Source: Hymenobacter nitidus (GTDB lineage: Bacteria; Bacteroidota; Bacteroidia; Cytophagales; Hymenobacteraceae). Taken from it: a DNA stretch of 64,000 nucleotides. Below the pieces are notes generated by a model that saw only the letters and a list, made by a program, of their open reading frames with translations, was not told the DNA's origin and made no database searches. Where the stretch lies: NCBI RefSeq assembly GCF_020447315.1, contig NZ_JAJADQ010000001.1, forward strand, positions 1-64,000. Reading direction: 5' to 3'. The translations under genes and the position numbers were made by a program. This document shows, one piece after another, positions 9,545 through 17,745 of the stretch. The first letter of the stretch is position 1; every line of letters begins with the position of its first letter.

Positions 9545-10537
9545 ATGCGCTTGAAACAACTTCTACTCCTATGGGTGCTACTCAGTACACTCGGGGCCGC
9601 GCAGGCTGCCCCCACTCCCACCGCCGACTCGGCCGCTTACTTCCAGGCCCGGCGCGACTCGCTGCAGGGCGCGCTACGCTACCAGACCGGCACCATCAAG
9701 CTGCCCGACGACGTGGGCGAAATCACCGTACCCAAGGGCTTCCGCTACCTCGACGCCACCCAGAGCCAGCAGGTCCTGACGCAGTTCTGGGGCAACCCCG
9801 ACGGCAAGTCTCTGGGCATGATTTTTCCGGCCGACAAAGGCCCGTTGGATGAAAAGGGCTGGGCGTTCATCGTCGAATATGAGCAGGTAGGCTATGTAAA
9901 GGATGACGACGCCGACAAAATCAACTATGACGAGCTGCTCACCGAAATGAAGGCCGATGTAGAGGAAGGCAACCAGGAGCGCATCGACGCCGGTTACGAC
10001 CCTATCACCCTCATTGGCTGGGCCGCCAAGCCCTACTACGACAAGGAGAAAAAAGCCCTGCACTGGGCGAAGGTGGCCCAGTTTGGCACTGCTACCGAGC
10101 ACGTAATGAACTACAACCTGCGCCTGCTGGGCCGCAAAGGCGTGCTCGTGCTCAATGCCGTAGGTTCGCCCGGCCAGCTGGCTGAGGTGCGCCAGAGCAT
10201 TCCCGGCCTGATTGCGGGCGTGAGCTTTTCCAAGGGCCTGCAGTACGCCGACTTCAACCCCAGCATGGACGAGGTGGCGGCCTACACCATCGGGGGCCTG
10301 GTGGCGGGTAAGGTGCTGGCCAAAGCCGGGCTCATCGGCCTGGGGCTGAAGTTTGGCAAGGTCATTCTGCTTACGTTGCTCAAGTTCTGGAAGGTGGCCC
10401 TGGCTCTGCTGGCCGGCGCCTGGACGTTTATCCGGCGCTTTTTTGGCAAGACCACCCCAGAGGAAGCAGCCGAAACCGCCGAGCCCCAACTGGCCCTCGA
10501 AGCCGAAGCGCCCGGCAAGACCGACGAGGAAGTGTAG
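9545..10537 (+). CDS. DUF2167-family membrane protein
   Basis: 330 aa. After a signal peptide (MRLKQLLLLWVLLSTLGAAQA) comes a ~190-residue domain with the DUF2167 hallmarks: IKLPDDVGEITVPKGFRYLD, FWGNPDGKSLGMIFP, EYEQVGYVKDDDADKINYDELL and LIGWAAKPYYDKEKKALHWAK. A hydrophobic segment follows (~258-300, LLTLLKFWKVALALLAGAWTFI), then a short acidic cytoplasmic tail. The main domain should therefore face the periplasm. The family has no established function. It stands alone, divergent from the cystathionine synthase gene, and is followed by a terminator. Confidence 0.85.
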   Translation: MRLKQLLLLWVLLSTLGAAQAAPTPTADSAAYFQARRDSLQGALRYQTGTIKLPDDVGEITVPKGFRYLDATQSQQVLTQFWGNPDGKSLGMIFPADKGPLDEKGWAFIVEYEQVGYVKDDDADKINYDELLTEMKADVEEGNQERIDAGYDPITLIGWAAKPYYDKEKKALHWAKVAQFGTATEHVMNYNLRLLGRKGVLVLNAVGSPGQLAEVRQSIPGLIAGVSFSKGLQYADFNPSMDEVAAYTIGGLVAGKVLAKAGLIGLGLKFGKVILLTLLKFWKVALALLAGAWTFIRRFFGKTTPEEAAETAEPQLALEAEAPGKTDEEV

Positions 10538-10567
10538 CCTTCTGCCGAGTTCTTTCGTTTTACCTTC

Positions 10568-10602
10568 GGGCCGGCTGCTCTTAGCCGGCCCGATTGTTTT
10601 TT
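10568..10602 (+). terminator. Intrinsic terminator after the DUF2167 gene
   Basis: A perfect 9-bp GC-rich stem (10568-10576 with 10583-10591), 6-nt loop, then GATTGTTTTTT. It ends 11 nt before the next ATG. Confidence 0.8.
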
Positions 10603-10612
10603 AGCGTTGCCT

Positions 10613-11323
10613 ATGGCTTTTCTCAAGGAGCTTTTTCAAAAGAATGCTTCCACCCTGCTGTCCATGCTGTTTCTGTCGGGCATGCCGCTGGTAGGCGTTT
10701 CGTTGGTGTCCTTGTTGCTCTACAAAAACCAAGGTTTGCTGGAGCAGCTGACGTTGCTGGAAGGTCTGCTCTACTTCGGGCTCATGGCCTTGCTGATGGC
10801 GTTTGCACTGATGCCGACCACGGTTGGGGTGCTCATTACGGGCTTCTATTTCGGCTGGATTGGCTTTCCGGGCATGCTGCTGGCCTACGCGCTGGCTGCG
10901 CTGGCGGGCTACCAGCTAGCGTCGTCCCTGGACCACGGCAAGATGACGGCCTTTCTGCACCGCTTTCCGAAAGCCGAAGCCGTGATGCGCGAGCTGAAGG
11001 CCGACAGCTTGCAGCTGATTGTGCTAACCCGAATTTCGCCCGTCACTCCATTTGCGCTGATGACCTTTATCCTAGCCGTGGTAGGCGTCGACCGGCGGCG
11101 GTTTCTGCTGGGCAGTGTAGTGGGCATGCTGCCGCGCAGCCTGTTCTTCTACTGGCTCGGCACCAAGGCCCAGGACGTTTTCACGCTCGTCAACCACCCC
11201 GATACCGGGACGGCCGGCAAGCTGCTGCTCGTGGGCCTGATTGCCATTTCCCTGTTTGGCCTCTACTACATCTTCAACCGGGCCCTGAAGCGGGCTTTGG
11301 GCCGTAGCACCGCGCAGCAGTAG
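10613..11323 (+). CDS. TVP38/TMEM64-family (VTT/DedA-like) membrane protein
   Basis: 236 aa from the ATG at 10613 (a TTG two codons earlier is less likely). About five or six hydrophobic segments are visible: ~14-38, ~52-95, ~205-225 and shorter re-entrant stretches. The VTT (SNARE-associated Golgi) signature is partly recognisable in TGFYFGWIGFPGMLLAYALAALAGYQLAS and LTRISPVTPFALMTFILAVVGVDRRRFLLGSVVGMLPRSLFFYWLG. DedA/TVP38 relatives act in lipid scramblase or flippase-like roles and envelope homeostasis; the substrate here is unknown. Inner membrane. Confidence 0.83.
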   Translation: MAFLKELFQKNASTLLSMLFLSGMPLVGVSLVSLLLYKNQGLLEQLTLLEGLLYFGLMALLMAFALMPTTVGVLITGFYFGWIGFPGMLLAYALAALAGYQLASSLDHGKMTAFLHRFPKAEAVMRELKADSLQLIVLTRISPVTPFALMTFILAVVGVDRRRFLLGSVVGMLPRSLFFYWLGTKAQDVFTLVNHPDTGTAGKLLLVGLIAISLFGLYYIFNRALKRALGRSTAQQ

Positions 11324-11395
11324 AAAATATTAAAACTGACTTTCAACGATTTGTGCTTTCTTAGGGTCTTTTTTCGGAAGAATTTTTACCCCGCG

Positions 11396-11428
11396 TTTGC
11401 TTGACCCAGATTTTTGCTCTTATCTTTG
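11396..11428 (+). promoter_or_regulatory. Promoter of tRNA-Arg
   Basis: An exact TATCTTTG (-7 type TAnnTTTG) stands at 11421-11428. TTTG at 11396-11399 and TTG at 11401-11403 lie 21 and 17 nt upstream of it, both within the spacing reported for Bacteroidota -33 boxes. The tRNA begins 19 nt downstream. Confidence 0.75.
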
Positions 11429-11447
11429 CAGCACCAAAACGGTAGAT

Positions 11448-11524
11448 GGTTGTATAGCTCAATTGGATAGAGCATCTGACTACGAATCAGAAGGTTTAAG
11501 GTTCGACTCCTTATACGACCACCA
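11448..11524 (+). tRNA. tRNA-Arg (anticodon ACG), CCA encoded
   Basis: The cloverleaf folds by eye. The 7-bp acceptor pairs 11448-11454 with 11514-11520 (one G-T). The D-arm is GCTC/GAGC. The anticodon stem is TCTGA/TCAGA with loop CTACGAA, and the T-stem is TAAGG/CCTTA with loop TTCGACT. Discriminator A at 11521 is followed by encoded CCA (11522-11524). The ACG anticodon, presumably edited to ICG, decodes CGU/CGC/CGA Arg codons. Confidence 0.97.
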
Positions 11525-11559
11525 AAAAGGCCTCTAGCAGCACGCTAGAGGCCTTTTTT
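11525..11559 (+). terminator. Intrinsic terminator of tRNA-Arg
   Basis: A perfect 10-bp stem (11529-11538 with 11544-11553), 5-nt loop and six or more Ts begin directly after the CCA end. Confidence 0.9.
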
Positions 11560-11694
11560 ATTTTCCAGTGGCAGTTGCAGAGGCCACTGGTAGCGGTAGC
11601 GGCTCTGGTTCAGGCGGGCACGAGGCCGAGGCTAATACTGGAGGCGTCGACCTGGAAAATATAGGCTACACTTCCCCGCATCAACTGTCGCTAA

Positions 11695-12270
11695 GTGAAT
11701 CACTTCATCAATGCGGCTTGGGCGTCGTCTCTACTGCTTCTCTATAGCTGTATCCAGGAACAGCGTACACCGGGAAAAGTACAGCATGCTTTCTATCCGT
11801 ACACTCTTGGGGCTATTACCATGCGTGTTCCTGCCTCCTGGAAACCTGCTGACTATACCCCCGACTCAGCAGATTCCACCCGTACGAGCCAGACATACGT
11901 CTTCGTGAATGCGGCGCAACCGGACAGTGCCTTTCGTGACGCAGTTGTGGTTAGTGTGAAGAAACGCAATGACAAGATGTCTGGCAATTACATACGGACT
12001 CACTTTGTCGAAGGAATGCAGCAGGGCTCCAACCGCGTTTCAATGCTTACCTACCAGGACACTGTGCTGGCTGACCGGGAACTGGTGCTTATCGACTTTG
12101 ATAACGACATGCAAAGGCCAGATTTAACCTTAACCGGGACTTATGCCTGCTATCTAAAAGGGAAATATACAGTCTCCATAGTAGCATCGGCACGTAAGCA
12201 ATCCACAGAAGCAGACAGCAAGAGCCGGGCTCTATTTCGAAAGATTATTTATTCGGTTAAGGGGCTCTAA
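11695..12270 (+). CDS. Putative lipoprotein, function unknown, GTG start
   Basis: 191 aa. The GTG at 11695 gives an N-terminus with a hydrophobic core and a lipobox-like LLLLYSC (Cys 19), so it is preferred over the internal ATG that would lose the signal. The mature part includes YTLGAITMRVPASWKPADYTPDSA, a beta-rich start seen in small Bacteroidota lipoproteins resembling PsbP/DUF1795-like folds; this is a weak resemblance. Base composition is more AT-rich than its neighbours, which could mean recent acquisition. It lies between tRNA-Arg with its terminator and a LacI gene on the other strand. No partner is evident. Confidence 0.6.
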   Translation: MNHFINAAWASSLLLLYSCIQEQRTPGKVQHAFYPYTLGAITMRVPASWKPADYTPDSADSTRTSQTYVFVNAAQPDSAFRDAVVVSVKKRNDKMSGNYIRTHFVEGMQQGSNRVSMLTYQDTVLADRELVLIDFDNDMQRPDLTLTGTYACYLKGKYTVSIVASARKQSTEADSKSRALFRKIIYSVKGL

Positions 12271-12350
12271 CGACACTGAGCAATCTTTACAGCGGCCAGA
12301 CCTAGACGAGTATTTCGGTTAGCCTGCTATTGCCCTGGCTTTATTCAGCT

Positions 12351-13397
12351 CTACCCTTTTCTGCGCAGCCGCACCGACGAATCCCGGATGATGAGCTTGG
12401 GCTCCAGCACCACCGGCTTGAGCGGAGCGGCGGTAGCGGGCCGGTTCAGGAGCTTGAGCAGGAGGCGCACGGCGGTACGGCCCATCTGCTCGGTGCGCTG
12501 ATCCACGGAAGTCAGGGTGGGCTCGGTCAGCTCGGTGAAGGCCTCGTTGCTGAAGCCCACCAGGGCCACATCCTCGGGCACGCGCAGGCCCTGCTCCTTC
12601 ACCACCTGCATGGCCCCCACGATGGCCAGGTCGTTGGAGGCAAACACGGCATCGGGGCGCTGGGGTAGCCGCAACAGCTTGCGCATGGCCTGGCTGCCAC
12701 TTTTCAGGTTAATATCGGTGTGGTGCGACACGTACTCGGGGCGCAGGGGCAAGCCGTGGGCCTGGAGCGCATCGAGGTAGCCCTGGTAGCGGTTCTTGTT
12801 GATGTTCACATGCAGCGGGCCGCTGAAAATGGCAATGCGGGTGCAGCCCTGCTCAATCAGGTGGGACACGGCCTGGTAGGCGCCCAGGTAGTCGTTGAGC
12901 ACCACGGCACTCACGTTGGGCCCCTGGAAGCCTTCGATAATCCGGTCGAAAAACACGAGCGGCAGGCGCTGGTCCTTCACCGAGTCGAAGTGGGTGAAGT
13001 CCTGGGTCGTGTTGGCCAACGACACCAGCACGCCTTCCACCTGGGCGTTCATAAACAGGTCGATATTCTTCTTTTCTTGCTGCACGTCCTCGTCCGACTG
13101 GCAGATCAGCACGTTGTAGCCGGCTTTGCTGGCCTCGGTGGCAATGCCGTGCACCACGTGCGGGAAGAAGTTGCCGGTAATGTGGGGTACCAGCACGCCC
13201 AGGGTTTTGCTGTGGCCCCGGCGCAGGGCGGCGGCCAGTTGGTTGGGCCGGTAGTTGAGCTCCTGGGCCAGCTGCCGCACCCGCTCCTTGGTGGCCTCAC
13301 TCACGTCGTTGTGGTCGGCCAAGGCCCGCGAAACGGTGGAGGCCGACAGGCCCAGGGCTTTTGCTAAGTCAGTGATGGAGGCCCGACGATGTGCCAT
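12351..13397 (-). CDS. LacI-family transcriptional regulator
   Basis: 348 aa. The N-terminal helix-turn-helix is textbook (ITDLAKALGLSASTVSRALADHNDVSEATKERV, ~7-40), followed by the hinge helix LAAALRRGHSKTLGVLVP. The periplasmic-binding-protein-like sensor domain covers ~60-340, with FFDRII near 148, ASNDLAIVGAM near 252 and GFSNEAFTELTEPTLTSVDQ near 283. It should bind a palindromic operator and respond to a sugar or related ligand. It is transcribed away from fructose-bisphosphate aldolase with a 315-bp shared upstream region carrying a 16-bp perfect palindrome, so control of fbaA and/or itself is plausible but unproven. Confidence 0.92.
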   Translation of the reverse strand: MAHRRASITDLAKALGLSASTVSRALADHNDVSEATKERVRQLAQELNYRPNQLAAALRRGHSKTLGVLVPHITGNFFPHVVHGIATEASKAGYNVLICQSDEDVQQEKKNIDLFMNAQVEGVLVSLANTTQDFTHFDSVKDQRLPLVFFDRIIEGFQGPNVSAVVLNDYLGAYQAVSHLIEQGCTRIAIFSGPLHVNINKNRYQGYLDALQAHGLPLRPEYVSHHTDINLKSGSQAMRKLLRLPQRPDAVFASNDLAIVGAMQVVKEQGLRVPEDVALVGFSNEAFTELTEPTLTSVDQRTEQMGRTAVRLLLKLLNRPATAAPLKPVVLEPKLIIRDSSVRLRRKG

Positions 13398-13512
13398 GCG
13401 CGGAAAAGTTGATTCGACATATGCCGGGGCTCAAGATAGAGCCAATTTCACAGCTAAAGCCACGCGTGTATGAAATCTGCCTTATCTTTAGCCCAGTTCC
13501 CGGGCGGTGTCG

Positions 13513-13528
13513 CCCCGGAATTCCGGGG
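13513..13528. promoter_or_regulatory. Perfect 16-bp palindrome in the lacI-type/fbaA divergent region
   Basis: CCCCGGAATTCCGGGG is fully self-complementary and sits in the 315-bp gap (13398-13712) between the LacI gene and fbaA. Its size and symmetry suit an operator, though classic LacI-family operators have a central CG. A TATCTTTA near 13484 resembles a -7 element for fbaA and would place the palindrome just downstream of the start site. The rest of the gap holds nothing I can assign. Confidence 0.4.
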
Positions 13529-13712
13529 TTGTTTTTCGGGCTTACCGGGAAAATTCTCCGCTAGTTGCCTTATTTATAGCACCAACGGATGCGGTGGTAT
13601 TCTGGGGAAGCAGCCCGGCTTCTTGCCCGGATAGTCTACGGCGCGGTGGTGGCTTTTTTTGTCGCGCTTTCCCTCTCCAATTCTCGTTTCGCACCCTAAT
13701 TCCTCTCCCTCA

Positions 13713-14798
13713 ATGGCAGAATCAACGCTTACCGGCTTGCGCGCCGGCGTGCTCCACAGCGACGAAGTTCAATCCCTGTTTAAAGTGGCCAAGGCTCAGT
13801 CCTTCGCTTTGCCGGCCGTCAACGTGACGGGCACCAACACGGTGAATGCCGTGCTGGAAACGGCCAAGGCCGTTAACTCGCCCGTCATTATCCAGTTTTC
13901 GAATGGCGGGGCTCAGTTCTTCGCCGGCAAGTCGTTGCCCAACGACAAGCAGCAGGCCAGCATTGCCGGTGCTATTTCGGGTGCTCAGCACGTGCACCTG
14001 ATGGCCGAGCTCTACGATGTGCCCGTGATTCTGCACACCGACCACGCCGCCAAAAAGCTACTGCCCTGGATTGACGGCCTGCTGACGGCCGGCGAAAAGC
14101 ACTTCGCCCAGTACGGCCAGCCGCTCTACAGCTCCCACATGCTGGACTTGTCGGAGGAGCCGATTGAGGAAAACATTGAAATCTGCAAGCGCTACCTGGA
14201 GCGCATGAGCAAAATCGGCATGACGCTGGAAATCGAGCTGGGCGTAACCGGCGGCGAGGAAGACGGCGTGGACAACTCCGACGTGGACTCCTCGAAGCTC
14301 TACACCCAGCCCGAGGAAGTGGCCTATGCCTACGAGCAGCTAAGCGAGGTGAGCAACCGCTTCACCATTGCCGCCGCTTTCGGCAACGTGCACGGCGTGT
14401 ACAAGCCCGGCAACGTGAAGCTGCAGCCCAAGATTCTGCACAATTCCCAGGAGTTTCTGCGTCAGAAGCACAACATCACCGAGGCCCTGCCCATCGACTT
14501 CGTGTTCCACGGCGGCTCGGGCTCGTCGCAGGAGGAAATCCGCGAGGCCATCAGCTACGGCGCCATCAAGATGAACCTCGACACCGACCTGCAGTGGGCG
14601 TTGTGGCAGGGCATCAAGGATAACTACGTGAAAAACGAAGGCTTCCTGCAGGGCCAAATCGGCAACCCGACCGGCGCCGATTCGCCCAACAAGAAGTACT
14701 ACGACCCGCGCGTGTGGCTGCGTAAGGGTGAAGAAACCTTCGTGGCCCGCCTCAAGCAGGCCTTCGACGATTTGAACTGCATCAACCGCCGCCCCTAA
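13713..14798 (+). CDS. fbaA: Class II fructose-bisphosphate aldolase
   Basis: 361 aa from the ATG at 13713; the in-frame ATG 54 nt upstream adds an unlike N-terminus. It cleaves fructose-1,6-bisphosphate to DHAP and glyceraldehyde-3-phosphate in glycolysis, or the reverse. Length and motifs match the E. coli FbaA (class IIA) type: HTDHAAKK with zinc His near 108-111, LEIELGVTGGEEDGVDN, the GNVHGVYKPGNVKLQP zinc-His/phosphate loop, FVFHGGSGSS and KMNLDTDLQWA. It is cytoplasmic, a Zn-dependent dimer, and is followed by a strong terminator. Confidence 0.97.
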   Translation: MAESTLTGLRAGVLHSDEVQSLFKVAKAQSFALPAVNVTGTNTVNAVLETAKAVNSPVIIQFSNGGAQFFAGKSLPNDKQQASIAGAISGAQHVHLMAELYDVPVILHTDHAAKKLLPWIDGLLTAGEKHFAQYGQPLYSSHMLDLSEEPIEENIEICKRYLERMSKIGMTLEIELGVTGGEEDGVDNSDVDSSKLYTQPEEVAYAYEQLSEVSNRFTIAAAFGNVHGVYKPGNVKLQPKILHNSQEFLRQKHNITEALPIDFVFHGGSGSSQEEIREAISYGAIKMNLDTDLQWALWQGIKDNYVKNEGFLQGQIGNPTGADSPNKKYYDPRVWLRKGEETFVARLKQAFDDLNCINRRP

Positions 14799-14826
14799 CC
14801 GGCCCGCGTTTGTTGCCTCCTTCCTG

Positions 14827-14863
14827 AAAAAGCCCCTACAAAAACGATGTGGGGGCTTTTTTT
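14827..14863 (+). terminator. Intrinsic terminator after fbaA
   Basis: AAAAAGCCCC pairs with GGGGCTTTTT, extended inward by four more pairs, and ends in seven Ts (14857-14863). The symmetric A and T tracts would let it work in both directions. Confidence 0.9.
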
Positions 14864-15106
14864 GTACTGTATGGGCTTCCCTAGCTATGGCTTTCCGTAA
14901 AACTATTGTAGTTTGCCAGCTTATGGTTGTGGTTGGCAAGCCCCAGATTGATAGATTTGCAAGGTTGCGGAGTGCGCAGCCAGCTCTTGCCAGCCTGGCC
15001 CCGGCGGCCTGGGTTTCTGGCCCTGTCAACTCCAAAGCAGCTTTTATCTCTACTTGCTGAGCAACAGCAACTGCCGGAATTCTTCCGGCCAAACGTATCC
15101 GCGCCC

Positions 15107-15640
15107 ATGACGAACCGTAAGCAGCACATTGCCCAGGTAGCATTGCAGCTATTCGGCGAGAAAGGCTTTGAGCACACGCCCACGCAACTGATTGCGAAGG
15201 AAGCGGGTGTTTCGGAAGCCCTGATTTTCAAGTATTTCGGCTCCAAGGAGCAGCTTCTGGAGTTCATTATCAAGAACGGCTACAAGCGCATCATCGAGCA
15301 CAACCGCGGCTGGCTGGAAGAGCGCGACTCCCTGGGCCTGATTCACAGCGTGATTGAGCTGCCTTATAAGCTGGTGAAGGAAGAGCCCCACTTCTGGAAG
15401 CTGCAGTCGCGCCTGACCAACAGCGAGGTGGCCCAGAAGCAGCACGAGCGGTTTTTGCAGCCTGTGCCGGCCCTGCTGCACCGCGCCTTCGTGAAGCTGG
15501 GCTACGCCGAGCCCGACAAGGAAGTAAGCCTGCTGCTGCTGCTCATCGACGCACTGTGGAAGATTCAGGCCCAAAAAACCGACGAGCAGATTCAGGAGAC
15601 GCTGGACTTCATCAAGTCCAAGTACAAAGCGCAGAGCTAG
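15107..15640 (+). CDS. TetR/AcrR-family transcriptional regulator
   Basis: 177 aa from the ATG at 15107. The longer frame upstream lacks regulator character and its codons look non-coding. The N-terminal DNA-binding domain is clear: KQHIAQVALQLFGEKGFEHTPTQLIAKEAGVSEALIFKYFGSKEQLLEFII (~4-56), with the canonical helix-turn-helix and Y/F-x-F-x-x-K motif. The C-terminal ligand-binding half is helical and has no recognisable ligand class. Target genes are unknown; nothing divergent lies next to it. It is followed by two strong hairpins. Confidence 0.9.
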   Translation: MTNRKQHIAQVALQLFGEKGFEHTPTQLIAKEAGVSEALIFKYFGSKEQLLEFIIKNGYKRIIEHNRGWLEERDSLGLIHSVIELPYKLVKEEPHFWKLQSRLTNSEVAQKQHERFLQPVPALLHRAFVKLGYAEPDKEVSLLLLLIDALWKIQAQKTDEQIQETLDFIKSKYKAQS

Positions 15641-15660
15641 AAGCCGCGGGTGGAGCCAAC

Positions 15661-15689
15661 TCCTGGTTGGGCTGCCAGCCCAACCAGGA
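15661..15689 (+). terminator. Perfect 13-bp hairpin after the TetR gene
   Basis: Arms 15661-15673 and 15677-15689 are exact reverse complements around a 3-nt loop. There is no U-tract; a second hairpin follows at once. It could be part of a tandem terminator or a REP-type palindrome. Confidence 0.5.
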
Positions 15690-15694
15690 ATACG

Positions 15695-15726
15695 ACGAGG
15701 CCGGACATCTGCATGTCCGGCCTCGT
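15695..15726 (+). terminator. 14-bp hairpin with short T-run after the TetR gene
   Basis: Arms 15695-15708 and 15713-15726 are exact complements around a 4-nt loop, followed by TTGCTTTG. This is the likelier terminator of the two tandem hairpins. The rest of the gap up to 16188 is AT-richer and holds only the promoter described next. Confidence 0.6.
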
Positions 15727-15983
15727 TTGCTTTGGGCAAGTTGGAAGGTGAATTCACGCAAAACTGCGCTATTATCAAAATACCGACACTCGTATTGATA
15801 TTATTACAACTCAGCCAGCTGAAACCGGATATTTTTTGCGTGTTTTTTATCCGCCCCGAGTTGTGCACAGGTTGTGGGGCGCTTTCACCGTTTCCGGCGG
15901 GAGAAGCGCCCTTCAAGTGTGCCGTAAGCGTGTAGGCCACTTCGCCAAACCGGCTCCGCGCGGCGTATAAGCTATTCTCTACC

Positions 15984-16015
15984 TTGCTTTTGAGGCGGGC
16001 GGCGAGGTATATTTG
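15984..16015 (+). promoter_or_regulatory. Bacteroidota promoter upstream of the GH16 gene
   Basis: TATATTTG at 16008-16015 matches TAnnTTTG exactly; TTG at 15984-15986 stands 21 nt upstream of it. The predicted start site leaves a ~165-nt untranslated leader before the ATG at 16189. Confidence 0.6.
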
Positions 16016-16188
16016 ACTACACCGCCCCTATTGCTACCGGCCTTGCCGCCTTGTTGCGCAGCTCTCTTCTTCGCTCGCGCCGTCGCCCGGCACCTCGCTC
16101 CTCTTCCCGAATTCCATTCCGCTTCCGGCCACTTGCTGGCGGTGGCTTCCGCACGCTCTTTCCTTTCACTTCCAACCCCACCAACCCC

Positions 16189-17625
16189 ATGAGAAAAGCA
16201 CTTACTACCCTGTGGCGGGCCGCTGCCTTCCTGGCATTGTGCCACGTTCCGGCCAAAGCCCAAACCTATCAGCAGGTCTGGGCCGACGAGTTCAACGGCA
16301 GCATTAGCTCGGCCTGGCAGTTTGAAACCGGCGGCGGCGGCTGGGGCAACAACGAAAAGCAGTATTACCAGCGCGCCAATGCTACCGTCGTGAACGGCAT
16401 TCTGCAGATTACGGCCCGCCGGGAAAACGTGGGCGGCATGCCCTACACCTCCTCGCGCATGATTACCAAGGGCCTCAAGGAGTTCACCTACGGCAAAATG
16501 GAGGCCCGCATCAAGCTGCCGCTGGGCCAGGGGCTGTGGCCGGCTTTCTGGATGCTGGGCGGCAACATCAGTCAGGTGAGCTGGCCCGCCTGCGGTGAAA
16601 TTGACATTATGGAGCACATCAACTCCGAAAACAAGATTTACGGCACCCCGCACTGGGACAGCAACGGCCACGCCGAGTACGGCGGCAGCACCATCACCAC
16701 GCCCGCCGACTACCACATTTACTCGGTGGAGTGGGACGCCAGCTCTATCCGCTGGTTTTTGGATGGGGTGCAGTACCACGTGATGAGCATTCAGAACAAT
16801 GCGGGAGGCACCGAGGAATTTCACCGACCTTTCTTTCTGCTGCTGAACCTGGCCGTAGCTGGCAACTGGCCCGGCCAGACCGTAGACGAAAGCAAGCTGC
16901 CCGCCACCATGTATGTGGACTACGTGCGGGTGTACCAGAAAACCAGCACGCCCCCGCCTACTTCGTCGCGCCTGATTCAGGCTGAAGCCTACAATGCCAT
17001 GAGCGGCGTGCAGCTGGAAGCCTGCTCCGACACGGGCGGCGGCCAGGACGTGGGCTGGATTGACACCAACGACTGGATGGCCTACAACGCTATCAACTTC
17101 CCGACCTCGGGCGCTTATACCATCGAGTACCGCGTGGCCAGCGGCGCGGCTGGCGGCCGGATTTCAGCCGATTTGAATGCCGGCTCGATTCAGCTGGGCT
17201 CGGTGGCCGTGCCCGCCACCGGCGGCTGGCAGAACTGGACCACCGTGACGCAGACCGTGAACGTGAATGCAGGCACCTACAACTTCGGCGTATTTGCCCA
17301 GGCCGGCGGCTGGAACCTAAACTGGATCCGCATCACCAAGTCGGGGGCGGCCCGGGTAGCGGCGCCGGAAACTTCAGTTGCTTCGGCGGCACCTTCTACG
17401 GAGCTGCACGTGTATCCTAACCCGGCTACCAATCAGCTCAACGTACAATCGGAGCTAAACCTGAGCGGCAGCCAGTACCAGATTGTTGACCAGCGCGGCA
17501 AAACCGTAGCCACGGGCACCCTGGGCGCGGGCCGGGTAGAAGTAGCCAACCTGAAAAACGGCCTCTACACGCTCATTATCCTCACCCAGGACAACCAGAA
17601 GCTGACCCGCCGCTTCAGCAAATAA
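16189..17625 (+). CDS. Exported GH16 endo-beta-1,3-glucanase with CBM6-like module and T9SS tail
   Basis: 478 aa from the ATG at 16189; this start exposes a signal peptide (MRKALTTLWRAAAFLALCHVPAKAQ). The GH16 domain (~26-258) carries the catalytic motif GEIDIME with E137, D139 and E142, plus WGNNEKQYY and GLWPAFWMLGG typical of laminarinases (endo-1,3- or 1,3;1,4-beta-glucanase). A Pro/Thr/Ser linker leads to a CBM6-like module (262-384, LIQAEAYNAMSG to NWIRITKSG). The last ~75 residues are a T9SS sorting domain (YPNPATNQLNV). It should attack beta-1,3-glucan outside the cell. It is first of three co-directional genes sharing the same module. Confidence 0.93.
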   Translation: MRKALTTLWRAAAFLALCHVPAKAQTYQQVWADEFNGSISSAWQFETGGGGWGNNEKQYYQRANATVVNGILQITARRENVGGMPYTSSRMITKGLKEFTYGKMEARIKLPLGQGLWPAFWMLGGNISQVSWPACGEIDIMEHINSENKIYGTPHWDSNGHAEYGGSTITTPADYHIYSVEWDASSIRWFLDGVQYHVMSIQNNAGGTEEFHRPFFLLLNLAVAGNWPGQTVDESKLPATMYVDYVRVYQKTSTPPPTSSRLIQAEAYNAMSGVQLEACSDTGGGQDVGWIDTNDWMAYNAINFPTSGAYTIEYRVASGAAGGRISADLNAGSIQLGSVAVPATGGWQNWTTVTQTVNVNAGTYNFGVFAQAGGWNLNWIRITKSGAARVAAPETSVASAAPSTELHVYPNPATNQLNVQSELNLSGSQYQIVDQRGKTVATGTLGAGRVEVANLKNGLYTLIILTQDNQKLTRRFSK

Positions 17626-17645
17626 CCCACTGTATTCCGAACTTG

Positions 17646-17671
17646 GAAGGCTGCCTGCACAGGCAGCCTTC
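17646..17671 (+). terminator. Hairpin after the GH16 gene
   Basis: A perfect 10-bp stem (17646-17655 with 17662-17671) and 6-nt loop with only a weak T-rich tail. It separates GH16 from the protease gene but may let some transcription through. Confidence 0.45.
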
Positions 17672-17745
17672 TGTGCTGTTGCCGGTTGAATTCGAATTTC
17701 TTAGCTCTCCTTCCTTTCCACAATCCAATTCTCTTCTAACTCACT

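Noticed and set aside
11448..12270. Integrated element at tRNA-Arg
   Set aside because: The AT-rich lipoprotein gene follows the tRNA, but there is no integrase and no duplicated tRNA 3' end in the window.
15732..15935. 67-aa frame between the TetR and GH16 genes
   Set aside because: No protein-like composition or operon spacing; lies in AT-rich upstream DNA with a promoter further on.
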